Assembly: GCA_001768555.1 (NCBI GenBank)
Contig: MEOD01000079.1
Location: 1 to 64,000, forward strand
Source of the DNA: Bacteroidetes bacterium GWF2_29_10
GTDB taxonomy: Bacteria; Bacteroidota; Bacteroidia; Bacteroidales; GWE2-29-8
DNA: 64,000 nt
Direction of reading: 5' to 3'
The position numbers were made by a program, and so were the translations under genes. Shown here piece by piece: positions 1-9,452 of this stretch (its first letter is position 1; each line of letters opens with the position of its first letter). The notes below the pieces were generated by a model. It saw nothing but the letters and a program-made list of their open reading frames with translations. It was not told the DNA's origin and did not search any database.

Positions 1-420
1 AATTACAACCGCACCTGCTTGGATTATTGCACCTTCACCAATAGTTATACCAGGAATAACTAAAACGCGACTGCCAAACCAAACGTTATCTCCAATATTT
101 ATTTTCTTTTTAATAACAACAGCGTCATAAGGCAATGTTTCCCCTTCGTAGTTGTGATTTTGAGTAATCATCATACATTCAGAGCCAGAATGGAAATTGT
201 CTCCGATGTAAACGTCTCCATGTCCAATAATCTGCATTCCATTAATGTTTACATTTTTACCAAAAGTAACTGTTTTGTATGGGATTGAGAATTTTCCATT
301 AACGTGTATTGGTAGTTTGTAATCCTTTAACTTCAATTTTGCAATTTTAGTATAATAGGCTCTTATTAAACCACTTTTAATATTGTAAATTAGTTTTCTT
401 ATTTTAGAAAATAAAATCAT
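1..420 (-). CDS. Hexapeptide-repeat acyltransferase (maltose/galactoside O-acetyltransferase-like), 3' part outside window
   Basis: Reverse-strand reading from ATG at 420: MILFSKIRKLIYNIKSGLIRAYYTKIAKLKLKDYKLPIHVNGKFSIPYKTVTFGKNVNINGMQIIGHGDVYIGDNFHSGSECMMITQNHNYEG...INIGDNVWFGSRVLVIPGITIGEGAIIQAGAVV; left-handed beta-helix hexapeptides; open at window edge. Confidence 0.8.
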   Translation of the reverse strand, partial: MILFSKIRKLIYNIKSGLIRAYYTKIAKLKLKDYKLPIHVNGKFSIPYKTVTFGKNVNINGMQIIGHGDVYIGDNFHSGSECMMITQNHNYEGETLPYDAVVIKKKINIGDNVWFGSRVLVIPGITIGEGAIIQAGAVVI

Positions 421-516
421 ATTGGTCAAAGTATTTAAAAAGTGCAATTATACAATATATTTTCACATATTCAACAAAAAATGTATTTCTCTGATTATGA
501 AAAATATTTTATAAAA

Positions 517-555
517 AAAACACCTCACTTGTAAAAAACAAGTAAGGTGTTTTAT
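517..555 (-). terminator. Rho-independent terminator downstream of gapA
   Basis: Inverted repeat ACACCTCACTTG-taaaaaa-CAAGTAAGGTGT flanked by A/T runs. Confidence 0.7.
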
Positions 556-583
556 AATTTTAATTTATTTTACAATGCTTTTA

Positions 584-1594
584 TTATAATTCACTTATTT
601 TTTTAGCTAAGTCAACTAATCTGTTAGAATATCCAGTTTCATTATCATACCAGGAAACTACTTTAACAAATTTTTTATCTTCCCCAACAACAGCAGTTAA
701 TTCTGCGTCAAATATACTTGAATATTTATTTCCAATTACGTCAACAGACACAATTGGGTCTTCACAAAATTGAAGAATACCTTTTAATGATGTTTCAGAA
801 GCTTTTTTAAACACTGCATTTATTTCTTCTGCTGTAGTTGCTTTTTTAACACTAAAACTAAAGTCAGTAATAGAACCATTAATAACAGGAACACGGAAAC
901 TAGTTCCACCGAGGTTGCCTTTTAAATGAGGTAATATTTTAGTAATAGCTTTAGCAGCGCCTGTTGATGTAGGAATAATAGAATTAGCAGCAGCTCTAGC
1001 TCTTCTTAGGTCTTTATGAGGTGCGTCAACTAATCTTTGATCTCCAGTGTATGCATGAGTAGTAGTAAGAAATCCTTTTTCAACACCCCAATTATCGTCA
1101 ATAATTTTCACTATTGGAGCTGCACAATTTGTAGTGCAAGAAGCGTTAGAAATTATTACATCCGATTTTGTTAGAATTTCATCATTAACACCAAGTACTA
1201 CTTGCTTAATATCGTCACCTTTAGCAGGAGCAGATATGATAACTTTCTTAGCACCAGCTTTAATGTGAAGAGATGCGCTTTCGCTATCTAAAAATCTACC
1301 AGTAGATTCAATAACAACATCAACATCAAGAGCTTTCCAAGGTAAGTTTTGAGGATCTTTTTCAGCGTAGATTTTTATTTTTCTTCCGTTTACTATCATA
1401 CCTTCATTATCAGAAAGTATTTCATTTTTATTCACGCCATGTACGGAATCGTATTTTAATAGATGAGCGAGTGTTTTACTGTCAGTAAGATCATTTAACG
1501 CTACTATTTCAAATTGAGGATTATTAATCATGGCATTAAAGGTAACCCTACCTATTCGGCCAAAGCCATTAATAGCAACTTTTATTGTTTTCAT
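584..1594 (-). CDS. gapA: Glyceraldehyde-3-phosphate dehydrogenase, type I
   Basis: INGFGRIGR, active-site SNASCTTNCAAP, SWYDNETGYSNRLVDL motifs; 336 aa. Confidence 0.97.
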   Translation of the reverse strand: MKTIKVAINGFGRIGRVTFNAMINNPQFEIVALNDLTDSKTLAHLLKYDSVHGVNKNEILSDNEGMIVNGRKIKIYAEKDPQNLPWKALDVDVVIESTGRFLDSESASLHIKAGAKKVIISAPAKGDDIKQVVLGVNDEILTKSDVIISNASCTTNCAAPIVKIIDDNWGVEKGFLTTTHAYTGDQRLVDAPHKDLRRARAAANSIIPTSTGAAKAITKILPHLKGNLGGTSFRVPVINGSITDFSFSVKKATTAEEINAVFKKASETSLKGILQFCEDPIVSVDVIGNKYSSIFDAELTAVVGEDKKFVKVVSWYDNETGYSNRLVDLAKKISEL

Positions 1595-1790
1595 AATATT
1601 ATAATATTTTATGGTAAATTCAAAATATTTACAAACCTACAGTTTTTTTTAATACAAACAATTTTTTTAATTAAAAAACACTAGCTTAAATCATGTATGT
1701 AATAGGCATCTATAAAGGGATATAGATTAAACATAAAAAAAAAGTTAAAAAAATGTAAATAAAATAATCTTGAAAGTTTAATTAATTATT

Positions 1791-1798
1791 TACTTTTG
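1791..1798 (+). promoter_or_regulatory. Bacteroidetes-type -7 promoter element for rpiB
   Basis: TACTTTTG (TAnnTTTG) with TTG (1770-1772) about 18 bp upstream. Confidence 0.45.
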
Positions 1799-1865
1799 TT
1801 TGTTTAAAAGGTAATAAGGATTACAATAGTTTCGTATTATCAAATATTAAGTAAAATTAGTTTTA

Positions 1866-2318
1866 ATGAAAAAAGGGTTGTTATTTGTATCTATAGGTTG
1901 TGATCATGCAGGATTTTTGTTAAAAGAGAAAGTAAAAATGTTGTTTACAGATGAAAAGCACTTTATTCTGAACGATTGTGGAACTTTCAGTGAGGAATCA
2001 GTTGATTATCCTGATTTTGTTCATCCAGTAGCTAAGTCTGTAAATAAAGATGAGTCAGATTTAGGGATATTAATTTGTGGCAGTGGCAATGGAGTTTGCA
2101 TGACTGCAAATAAATACCCTAATGTACGAGCGGCACTTTGTTGGACAAATGAATTGGCTGAATTATCAAGAGCACATAATGATGCAAATATTTTATGTTT
2201 GCCAGCGAGGTTTGTGAGTGAAGAATTAGCAATAGAAATGATTAATACTTTTTTAAATACAGAGTTTGAAAGTGGAAGACATTTAAAGAGAGTGATGAAA
2301 ATTAACAATATTTTATAG
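1866..2318 (+). CDS. rpiB: Ribose-5-phosphate isomerase B (RpiB/LacB family)
   Basis: IGCDHAGF, DCGTFSEESVDYPDF, LICGSGNGVCMTANK, HNDANILCLPAR motifs. Confidence 0.95.
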   Translation: MKKGLLFVSIGCDHAGFLLKEKVKMLFTDEKHFILNDCGTFSEESVDYPDFVHPVAKSVNKDESDLGILICGSGNGVCMTANKYPNVRAALCWTNELAELSRAHNDANILCLPARFVSEELAIEMINTFLNTEFESGRHLKRVMKINNIL

Positions 2319-2322
2319 TTTT

Positions 2323-3663
2323 ATGACAACTGAAAAGCATCAATACAGTAAACAAGTAGAGCAAGAGGTATTAAACTTAAGGAAGAATATTGATAATCAT
2401 AATTTTCAGTTTAGAGGAGCGTTACGTCAATTTGTGAATAAAGAGCAATCGAATAAACGCTTGGATTTTATAAAGTCAAAATCAATTGATGATTTAGATA
2501 GAAACATTGCTGATTTTGAAGTTAATTTTATAAATAGGGGAGGTAAAATCGCATGGATAAATAGTAATGAAGATTTTACACTAGAGTTAAATAAAATAAT
2601 AAAGCAACATGTTTCAAAGAAAATAGCGAAGCATAAATCAAATATAATCAAAGAATTCTCTTATGCAGAAGAGCTCTTTGAGCGTGTTTCCAATGTTAGT
2701 ATTTCAGAGATAGTGTCAGACAAGTTATCAAATCATTTGGTAAACCCATTGATAGAAGCAGATACTAAAAACATCCATTCATTTCTTAATGATAAATATC
2801 ATATACCTTTAACTGTTACAGAGAATGAAGTTTCTGAATTTTTAAGAACAGAAATCAACAAGATTATAGATAATACAGACATATCCATTTCAGAAGCAGA
2901 TTTTTTATTTGCAGATAATGGTTCTATTATTATTTCTGAAAATGATGGAGATATAGGCCTTTCTATATCAAAGCATAAAATTCATATTGTTATTGCAGGT
3001 ATTGATAATATATTCCCAACAATTAAAGAGTCGGAGTTTTTATTAAGCATGTTGTCCACTTATAGATATGGGCGAAAAGTCAATACATCAAACTTTATTA
3101 TTTCAGGAGTTAAACAACCAGAAGAAAGTGAAGGAATAGATGAATTATATTTATTTTTAGTTAATAATTACAGAACTGAATTACTTGCAAAGCCAGAGCA
3201 AAAGAAAGTTTTAAATTGCATTAAATGTGGCATTTGTCAAAATGTATGTCCTGTATATAAAACGATAGGTGACAGTAAATACAATGCAATTCAAACAGGA
3301 CCAATCGGGTTATTAACTACACCTTATTTAGATAAAGAAAAGACGTCAATATTATATCTTTGCTCATTGTGCGGCAAATGTTCTAATATTTGTCCTGCAG
3401 GAATAAATATTCCAAAACTAATATTGTATGATAGGCGTGATTTTTCAAACTTACCAGAATATTCAAGAATAAGAACAGCAATTAAAATATATAGAGCTAC
3501 TTATCTGAATAATTGGGTGAAAAATTATTGTCCAAATAGAATTAAAAAATGGATAAAAGATCTTTTGTTAAAAAAAATGATGCGATCTCCAAATTTAAAT
3601 GATTACAATAATATAAAGTTACCAAAAAAGAATTTTAATCAAATAGTCGGAAAAAGGATGTAA
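2323..3663 (+). CDS. LUD-domain 4Fe-4S protein (LutB/YkgF-like lactate utilization)
   Basis: LUD-like N-terminal region; C-terminal CIKCGICQNVCPVY and CSLCGKCSNICPAGI ferredoxin motifs. Confidence 0.85.
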   Translation: MTTEKHQYSKQVEQEVLNLRKNIDNHNFQFRGALRQFVNKEQSNKRLDFIKSKSIDDLDRNIADFEVNFINRGGKIAWINSNEDFTLELNKIIKQHVSKKIAKHKSNIIKEFSYAEELFERVSNVSISEIVSDKLSNHLVNPLIEADTKNIHSFLNDKYHIPLTVTENEVSEFLRTEINKIIDNTDISISEADFLFADNGSIIISENDGDIGLSISKHKIHIVIAGIDNIFPTIKESEFLLSMLSTYRYGRKVNTSNFIISGVKQPEESEGIDELYLFLVNNYRTELLAKPEQKKVLNCIKCGICQNVCPVYKTIGDSKYNAIQTGPIGLLTTPYLDKEKTSILYLCSLCGKCSNICPAGINIPKLILYDRRDFSNLPEYSRIRTAIKIYRATYLNNWVKNYCPNRIKKWIKDLLLKKMMRSPNLNDYNNIKLPKKNFNQIVGKRM

Positions 3664-3749
3664 TTCGGACTATCTGTATAATCAACCGTTCACAACCTAT
3701 TCAAAAAAAATATTTATACAAATAGTTTATAGTATAACTCTAATTGTTG

Positions 3750-3757
3750 TAATTTTG
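3750..3757 (+). promoter_or_regulatory. Bacteroidetes-type -7 element upstream of cysE
   Basis: TAATTTTG (TAnnTTTG) 41 bp before the ATG at 3799. Confidence 0.4.
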
Positions 3758-3798
3758 CAGAGTTTAAATAATAGTAGGTTATTAAATTATTATAAAAA

Positions 3799-4698
3799 AT
3801 GGAAGAAGAAATAGAAGATATATTGCAAAACACAGTAAACAAATTGTGTAAGCCCGATTCTTATAAAGATGTTTTTCATGGTACATTAAACAATGTTCCA
3901 ATGCCATCAATTTTGGCGTTAAAAGAAATTGTCGAATTACTTAGGGAAACAATATTTCCAGGATATTTTGGAAATCATAGTGTTAAAAAAGAAAACCTAT
4001 CTTACTACATAGGAGTTAATATTGATAAAATATACCGATTACTTAGTGAGCAAATAAAGAGAGGTATTTGTTTTGAAATGTGTGATATAAAGAAGCATAA
4101 TAATAGTTGCACAGAATGTGATAAGATTGCAGAATCTAAGTCTCAAATTTTCATTTCAAAAATTCCATTGATAAGGCATTTGCTAACAACTGATGTTCAT
4201 GCTACATTTAATGGAGATCCTGCTGCTAAGAATTATGGAGAAATAATTTATTGCTATCCAGGCATAAAGGCTTTAACTAATTATAGAATTGCACATGAAT
4301 TATTGAAATTAGATATTTCATTAATTCCTCGAATGATTACAGAATTAGCTCATTCGGAAACAGGAATTGATATACATCCAGGTGCAAGTATTGGTGAATT
4401 TTTTGCAATTGATCATGGCACTGGCGTTGTGATTGGAGAAACTAGTGTTATTGGTAAGAATGTAAAGATTTATCAAGGAGTAACTTTGGGAGCCAAAAGT
4501 TTTCCATTGGATGAGCAAGGTAATCCAATAAAGGGAGTTCCACGTCATCCTATTATTGAAGACAATGTTGTGATATATTCAGAAGCAACAATATTAGGGC
4601 GAATAACAATTGGGAAAGGTTCTATTGTTGGAGGTAATATATGGGTTACAAATGATCTTGCACCTAACTCAAAGATAACACAATCAACGCCAAAATAA
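3799..4698 (+). CDS. cysE: Serine O-acetyltransferase
   Basis: DIHPGASIGEFFAIDHGTGVVIGETSVIGKNVKIYQGVTLGAKSF hallmark. Confidence 0.92.
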   Translation: MEEEIEDILQNTVNKLCKPDSYKDVFHGTLNNVPMPSILALKEIVELLRETIFPGYFGNHSVKKENLSYYIGVNIDKIYRLLSEQIKRGICFEMCDIKKHNNSCTECDKIAESKSQIFISKIPLIRHLLTTDVHATFNGDPAAKNYGEIIYCYPGIKALTNYRIAHELLKLDISLIPRMITELAHSETGIDIHPGASIGEFFAIDHGTGVVIGETSVIGKNVKIYQGVTLGAKSFPLDEQGNPIKGVPRHPIIEDNVVIYSEATILGRITIGKGSIVGGNIWVTNDLAPNSKITQSTPK

Positions 4699-4699
4699 A

Positions 4700-5851
4700 C
4701 TATGTTATAGGGAACTTAGCTATTATTTTCTTTAATGTTTCTATGACGTAGTCTATTTCATCCACTGTATTATATTTTGAAAAAGAGAAACGTACGGTTG
4801 GGTAATTATCACCCTTACGAAGAATATCAATAACGTGTGATTTTTTATTTGAACCAGAAGAACAAGCGCTGCCAGAAGAAGCTGCAACGTTATTAATATC
4901 TAATAATTCGAGAAAAGTTTCATTGTTAATACTTACTTTAAAAGAGACATTTACAATATTGTATAATCCTTTATTGTCTGAATTGGCATTAAACTCAATA
5001 TGATGTTCAAAGTTTTCATTAAGTTTACTAACAAAATATCTTTTTAATGAAGCAATATAATCTTGATTATGTTTTAAATTATCAAAAGCAATTTGCATTG
5101 TTTGCGCCATAGTTGCAATACCTAAAGTATTTTCTGTCCCACTCCTAATATTTCTTTCTTGAGCACCTCCATTGATTATTCTTTCTATAAGAATATTGTC
5201 GCTTTTAAAAAGAAATCCAATTCCTTTTATGCCATGGAATTTATGAGCCGAACCTGCTGCCATTGAGATGTTCGACTTTTGGAAGTCAATATCATATTTT
5301 GCTATTGTTTGCACTGTGTCACAAAATAGAAAGGCATTATTTTTCAAGCAAACATTGGTAATATCTTTTAGAGGAATAAGTGAACCTGTTTCATTATTAG
5401 CATGCATTAGGCATAATAATGACTTAGGTTTGCATGATAATAATTCTTCTATATGATTAACGTCTGGTTCCCCATTCGTGTCAATATTTAAATAGTCAAC
5501 ATTTATGTTAAAATATCTTTTCAAAAAATTTATTGTATTTAAAACGGCATAATGTTCTAATGGCGACACTATGACGTTTTGCACCTCTTTGTTCTTTAAA
5601 ACAAAACCTAAGATGCCAATATTAATTGCTTCTGTTGCAGAGGATGTGAATATTATTTCTGAAGGATTAGCATGCAATAATTTTGCAATAATATTTCTGC
5701 TTTCTTCTATTAGAACTTTTGTTTTTCTACCTTCTAAGTGAATAGAAGAAGGATTGCCATAATACATATTTATTATGCTCTTTGAATATTCCAATACATC
5801 GTCATCTGTTTGAGTTGTTGCGGCATTGTCAAAATAAACATTCATCATCAA
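4700..5851 (-). CDS. Cysteine desulfurase (NifS/IscS family)
   Basis: MNVYFDNAATTQTDDDVL, SAHKFHGIKGIGFLF PLP lysine, ASSGSACSSGS active-site loop. Confidence 0.93.
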   Translation of the reverse strand: MMMNVYFDNAATTQTDDDVLEYSKSIINMYYGNPSSIHLEGRKTKVLIEESRNIIAKLLHANPSEIIFTSSATEAINIGILGFVLKNKEVQNVIVSPLEHYAVLNTINFLKRYFNINVDYLNIDTNGEPDVNHIEELLSCKPKSLLCLMHANNETGSLIPLKDITNVCLKNNAFLFCDTVQTIAKYDIDFQKSNISMAAGSAHKFHGIKGIGFLFKSDNILIERIINGGAQERNIRSGTENTLGIATMAQTMQIAFDNLKHNQDYIASLKRYFVSKLNENFEHHIEFNANSDNKGLYNIVNVSFKVSINNETFLELLDINNVAASSGSACSSGSNKKSHVIDILRKGDNYPTVRFSFSKYNTVDEIDYVIETLKKIIAKFPIT

Positions 5852-5928
5852 TCAAGTTTCAAAAGTTATTAATAATCATTTTCTTTGTTATAAGAAAACA
5901 AATCTAAAACTTTTTTTCTAAAATCCAT

Positions 5929-6426
5929 TTATATTTTATATTGTAAACTTCCATTTGGACAGGAAACAACACATTTTAAACATTTAGAACAAGTATAACT
6001 ATTACCAGGTTTTTGCATGTTTTTTTGATACAAACTAAATTTTTCTGGTTGCATTTGTACTACGTAACATTCCTTATCACAAATTCCGCATTTACTACAA
6101 TTGTTAGAGTCTATTTTTATGCTAAAAAATGAATACTTATTCAACCATCCTGATATCCATGCTATTGGGCAACCTATTTTATGATATTGGTACATTTGAT
6201 TCATTTTACTATTAGGGTTCATGTTCATAATGAGCTCCATAATTAATCCCATTGGGCATAACCATCTGCAAAATACTTTTCCAAAAACAATTCCTAACAA
6301 CACACCTACAAGCAAAACATACCAAAGCGAGATTTGATAACGAGATATTAATAAATAAATTACCGCACTCAAAACAGAAAGTATTAAAACTCGTTTATTG
6401 ACTAATATTTTTAATAATTTTCTCAT
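5929..6426 (-). CDS. 4Fe-4S membrane protein (NapH-like)
   Basis: GKVFCRWLCPMGLIMEL, CSKCGICDKECYV, CSKCLKCVVSCP motifs plus N-terminal TM helices. Confidence 0.8.
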   Translation of the reverse strand: MRKLLKILVNKRVLILSVLSAVIYLLISRYQISLWYVLLVGVLLGIVFGKVFCRWLCPMGLIMELIMNMNPNSKMNQMYQYHKIGCPIAWISGWLNKYSFFSIKIDSNNCSKCGICDKECYVVQMQPEKFSLYQKNMQKPGNSYTCSKCLKCVVSCPNGSLQYKI

Positions 6427-6430
6427 AAAT

Positions 6431-6937
6431 CTAAAATATGCTAAATTTAAAATTCATAAACACTAATATATTTTCTACTTCAAGAGAAACTTTTTCAATT
6501 AATGTTTCAGTTTCACCTCCAAAAAGTTTACCCATAATTGCGCCATTTGCAGTTGATAAATAAACTTGTCCATCAGCTTTTTCATAAATAGCAAAAGCCT
6601 TAGGCATCATTGCGCCCATTGCTTTTCTGCTATCAGAACTAAGCATTTGAGATGCGTATTTTCCACTACAATATTTAATAATAGTGTACTTCCCTATTGA
6701 TTTCCCCCCATTTTCAATCACTTCTTTATTCATATCATAGGTAGTTACAACATGCCATTCAGGCATTGACTGTATTCTTTTTTCTACAATTCTAATTGTT
6801 TTTTCATAATCATAAGGACTTTTCATTTCCTTAATCATCATTTTTCCTGCAGAAATATTTATTACAATTCCTGTAAAAATAATTCCAATAAAAATTCCGA
6901 ATATAGTAAAAACTATAGCTATTAATTTTGTTTTCAT
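6431..6937 (-). CDS. DUF302-domain protein with N-terminal TM segment
   Basis: 168 aa; hydrophobic N-terminus; SPYDYEKTIRIVEKRIQSMPEWHVVTTYDMNKEV resembles DUF302; KAFAIYEKADGQVYLSTANGAIMGKLFGG. Confidence 0.65.
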   Translation of the reverse strand: MKTKLIAIVFTIFGIFIGIIFTGIVINISAGKMMIKEMKSPYDYEKTIRIVEKRIQSMPEWHVVTTYDMNKEVIENGGKSIGKYTIIKYCSGKYASQMLSSDSRKAMGAMMPKAFAIYEKADGQVYLSTANGAIMGKLFGGETETLIEKVSLEVENILVFMNFKFSIF

Positions 6938-6957
6938 TTTTAATTATTATTAACGAA

Positions 6958-7908
6958 TTAATCTTCTTCTATGCATATTTCCCCTTTATAAGCTTGTATT
7001 ATAGTATACCAAGCAACGATAGAAATTGCTGTTATAGCAATTAAAAATAAAGTTATTGCAATAACTTTAAAAAATAGTACTGGCATAATTTGATATGCTA
7101 TAGCAGAAGCTATAGTTGCTGCTGTAAGAGGAAATGTAAATGCCCACCATGACATAAAAAACTTAAGCTTAAAAAAACTTTTGTACATTACAATAAGTAA
7201 TACTATAAAAAAGTAAGTTATTAAAAGTAAGAATGCGGAGAAATTATCCCAGCTCATATTAATTCTCATATAAGAAATAAATCCCACAGCTGGAGGTGCA
7301 ATTATAATGAAAAATGTAGGTATAAATTTTTCTGGGAGTTGAGCATGAAATATTACTCTATATAGAAAAATTGTAAATAACACAATCCAAAATAAAAATC
7401 CCACAGCAAAATAAAAATACGAGATAATTAGTGGAGCAAAATCTACTCCAGTAACAGGAATAAGAATATTTCCGACAACAGGAATAAACCAAGCTGGGCT
7501 AAAATGTTGTATTTCAAAGTTATGTTGTATCCAAAATCTTATAGTTGCAAGCATAAGGATTGTGTGAAGAATAACACCCATCCACCATAATGGGATAGAC
7601 AATATAGGATAATAAGAATGAAATGCTATTGATAGTAAAAGAATAGAAATACTGATTGTTGAGAAAAAGTTAATTCGAATTCTATGTTTAAAATCTTTTT
7701 TAACTTCACTTGGATATAAAATAAATTTAGCACCATATAATATAACAAAAAGAAAAAACAATGAAATAACAAAAAAAATAGAAACATCAAAAAATACATG
7801 AGGCATCCATTGAAGATGATTAAATTTTCCAAAAATTATTGTTAAACCAGTAAGTCCCATAATTATTGAAAAACTCGTAATAGGGAAAAATTGAATTTTG
7901 TTTTTCAT
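6958..7908 (-). CDS. TDT/SLAC1-family transporter (TehA/Mae1-like)
   Basis: About 10 hydrophobic TM segments; MGLTGLTIIFGKF and FMSWWAFTFPLTAATIASA typical of the TDT family. Confidence 0.8.
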   Translation of the reverse strand: MKNKIQFFPITSFSIIMGLTGLTIIFGKFNHLQWMPHVFFDVSIFFVISLFFLFVILYGAKFILYPSEVKKDFKHRIRINFFSTISISILLLSIAFHSYYPILSIPLWWMGVILHTILMLATIRFWIQHNFEIQHFSPAWFIPVVGNILIPVTGVDFAPLIISYFYFAVGFLFWIVLFTIFLYRVIFHAQLPEKFIPTFFIIIAPPAVGFISYMRINMSWDNFSAFLLLITYFFIVLLIVMYKSFFKLKFFMSWWAFTFPLTAATIASAIAYQIMPVLFFKVIAITLFLIAITAISIVAWYTIIQAYKGEICIEED

Positions 7909-7942
7909 TTATAGATTTATTATTAAAAGTGTAAAAAATATA

Positions 7943-8884
7943 TTATTGTTTAGCATTCTGCTTATGCAAATAATCGGAAGCAGATAATGCAGCGATAGTA
8001 CCATCTCCCACAGCAGTAGTAATTTGCCTAAAAAGTTTTACAATACTATCTCCTGCAGCATAAACACCTTTAATATTTGTGTTCATTCCTGGACCTACAA
8101 TAATTTCTCCAAATTCATTCAAATCAATCTTTCCTTTTAAAAATTCTGTATTTGGAATATATCCAATAAAAATAAAAACGCCATCTATTTTTAAATAATT
8201 AGATTCTCCTGTTTTTAAGTTTGTGACTCTAACTTTTTCAAGTTTTTCATTTCCAATAAATTCATTAATTGTAGATCCCATCATGAAATTTATTTTAGGA
8301 TGATTTTTTACCTCATTTATAGCATGTTGGAATGCTTGAAAATGATTAAACTGATGCAATATGGTTATTTTATTAACATATTTTGTCAAAGAAATAGCCT
8401 CTTCCAATGCCGAATTTCCACCACCAACAACAATTATGTCTTTATTTGTGAAAAAATCACCATCACATGTAGCACAATAAGAAATTCCTTTACCTTTAAA
8501 AAGAGCTTCTCCTATAGCATTTAAAGAACGTGGTCTTCCCCCAGATGCAATAATAATCGTTTTAGAATTATAAATATTTCCATCAGACAAAACAACTTTT
8601 TTTAATTCATCATTAAGATTTACATCTTTTATAGAAACATTTGATTTAATATTACATCCAAACATTTTTGCTTGCTTCTTCATTGTATTGGCTAGCTGGT
8701 AACCACTAACACTTTCTAATCCAGGGTAATTTGCTATTTCATGAGTAAATATCATTTGGCCCCCAATAGTTCCTTCATTTATTATTAAAGTTTTAATATG
8801 AGCCCTTGACAGGTAAATCCCTGCCGTTAATCCGGCAGGTCCAGCTCCTATTATTATTGCATCATAATAATTATTTGCATCCAT
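7943..8884 (-). CDS. trxB: Thioredoxin reductase
   Basis: GAGPAGLTAGIYLSRA, CATCDGDFF redox CxxC, GGGNSALEEA, YAAGDSI motifs. Confidence 0.93.
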   Translation of the reverse strand: MDANNYYDAIIIGAGPAGLTAGIYLSRAHIKTLIINEGTIGGQMIFTHEIANYPGLESVSGYQLANTMKKQAKMFGCNIKSNVSIKDVNLNDELKKVVLSDGNIYNSKTIIIASGGRPRSLNAIGEALFKGKGISYCATCDGDFFTNKDIIVVGGGNSALEEAISLTKYVNKITILHQFNHFQAFQHAINEVKNHPKINFMMGSTINEFIGNEKLEKVRVTNLKTGESNYLKIDGVFIFIGYIPNTEFLKGKIDLNEFGEIIVGPGMNTNIKGVYAAGDSIVKLFRQITTAVGDGTIAALSASDYLHKQNAKQ

Positions 8885-8889
8885 TATTT

Positions 8890-9246
8890 TTAATTTTTAT
8901 TTGGTTCTCCAAAATATTTATCAAGTATTATTATTACTTGAGACTTTGTTTGAATGCTTGATGTTGCTTTTACAACTTTCCCATTTTTATAATAAATTGT
9001 AAATGGAATACCCATGAAGCCTTGCACTTCTGGTAAATTTCTAATAATATTAGCTTCAAAACTATCAAATTCCATATCGCAAAACTTAACATGCTTATAA
9101 TCTTCTTCAAGCTCTTCAGCTATTCCATAAACGGGTATACACATAGGCCCCATACGACCACATATAACCATTACATTTTCATTTTCACTGATTATTTTTG
9201 TTAGAATATCAGCCGTTTCGATGTGTTTTAAATTTGTGTCTAACAT
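8890..9246 (-). CDS. Thioredoxin-fold protein lacking the canonical CxxC
   Basis: 118 aa thioredoxin-like layout (cis-Pro FMGIPFTIYYKNGKVV) but the active-site region reads VICGRMGPMCIPVY; 6 bp upstream of trxB. Confidence 0.75.
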   Translation of the reverse strand: MLDTNLKHIETADILTKIISENENVMVICGRMGPMCIPVYGIAEELEEDYKHVKFCDMEFDSFEANIIRNLPEVQGFMGIPFTIYYKNGKVVKATSSIQTKSQVIIILDKYFGEPNKN

Positions 9247-9306
9247 GATTTTTTAATAATTAAATAATTAAATTTTAACTTAAATCTTTAGTAAGATTAT
9301 GATATG

Positions 9307-9314
9307 CAAAGATA
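9307..9314 (-). promoter_or_regulatory. Putative -7 element for the trx/trxB operon
   Basis: Minus-strand TATCTTTG (TAnnTTTG) 61 bp upstream of the 9246 start codon. Confidence 0.35.
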
Positions 9315-9391
9315 CAGGCAATAAATGCGTTTATTTATTTTTAGGTATAGTAATATAACAACAATGTCGTTGAAATTGATTAACTTTTTTA

Positions 9392-9405
9392 TTGATTTTA
9401 ATCAA
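9392..9405. promoter_or_regulatory. FNR/CRP-family operator palindrome
   Basis: TTGATTTTAATCAA is a perfect match to TTGAT-N4-ATCAA, between a Crp/Fnr gene and a divergent redox operon. Confidence 0.65.
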
Positions 9406-9420
9406 TGTACAAAATAATAC

Positions 9421-9428
9421 TAACTTTG
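9421..9428 (+). promoter_or_regulatory. -7 element for the Crp/Fnr regulator gene
   Basis: TAACTTTG (TAnnTTTG). Confidence 0.4.
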
Positions 9429-9452
9429 ACACTTAATAAATAACATAATGAA

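Noticed and set aside
2021-2308. Minus-strand 95-aa ORF antisense to rpiB
   Set aside because: Fully overlaps a confident conserved gene and has no recognisable domain. The same reasoning removes the other shadow ORFs (e.g. 2427-2651, 11983-12288, 13052-13264, 28548-28850, 40174-40434, 40553-41086, 45008-45238, 54394-54615, 57871-58071).
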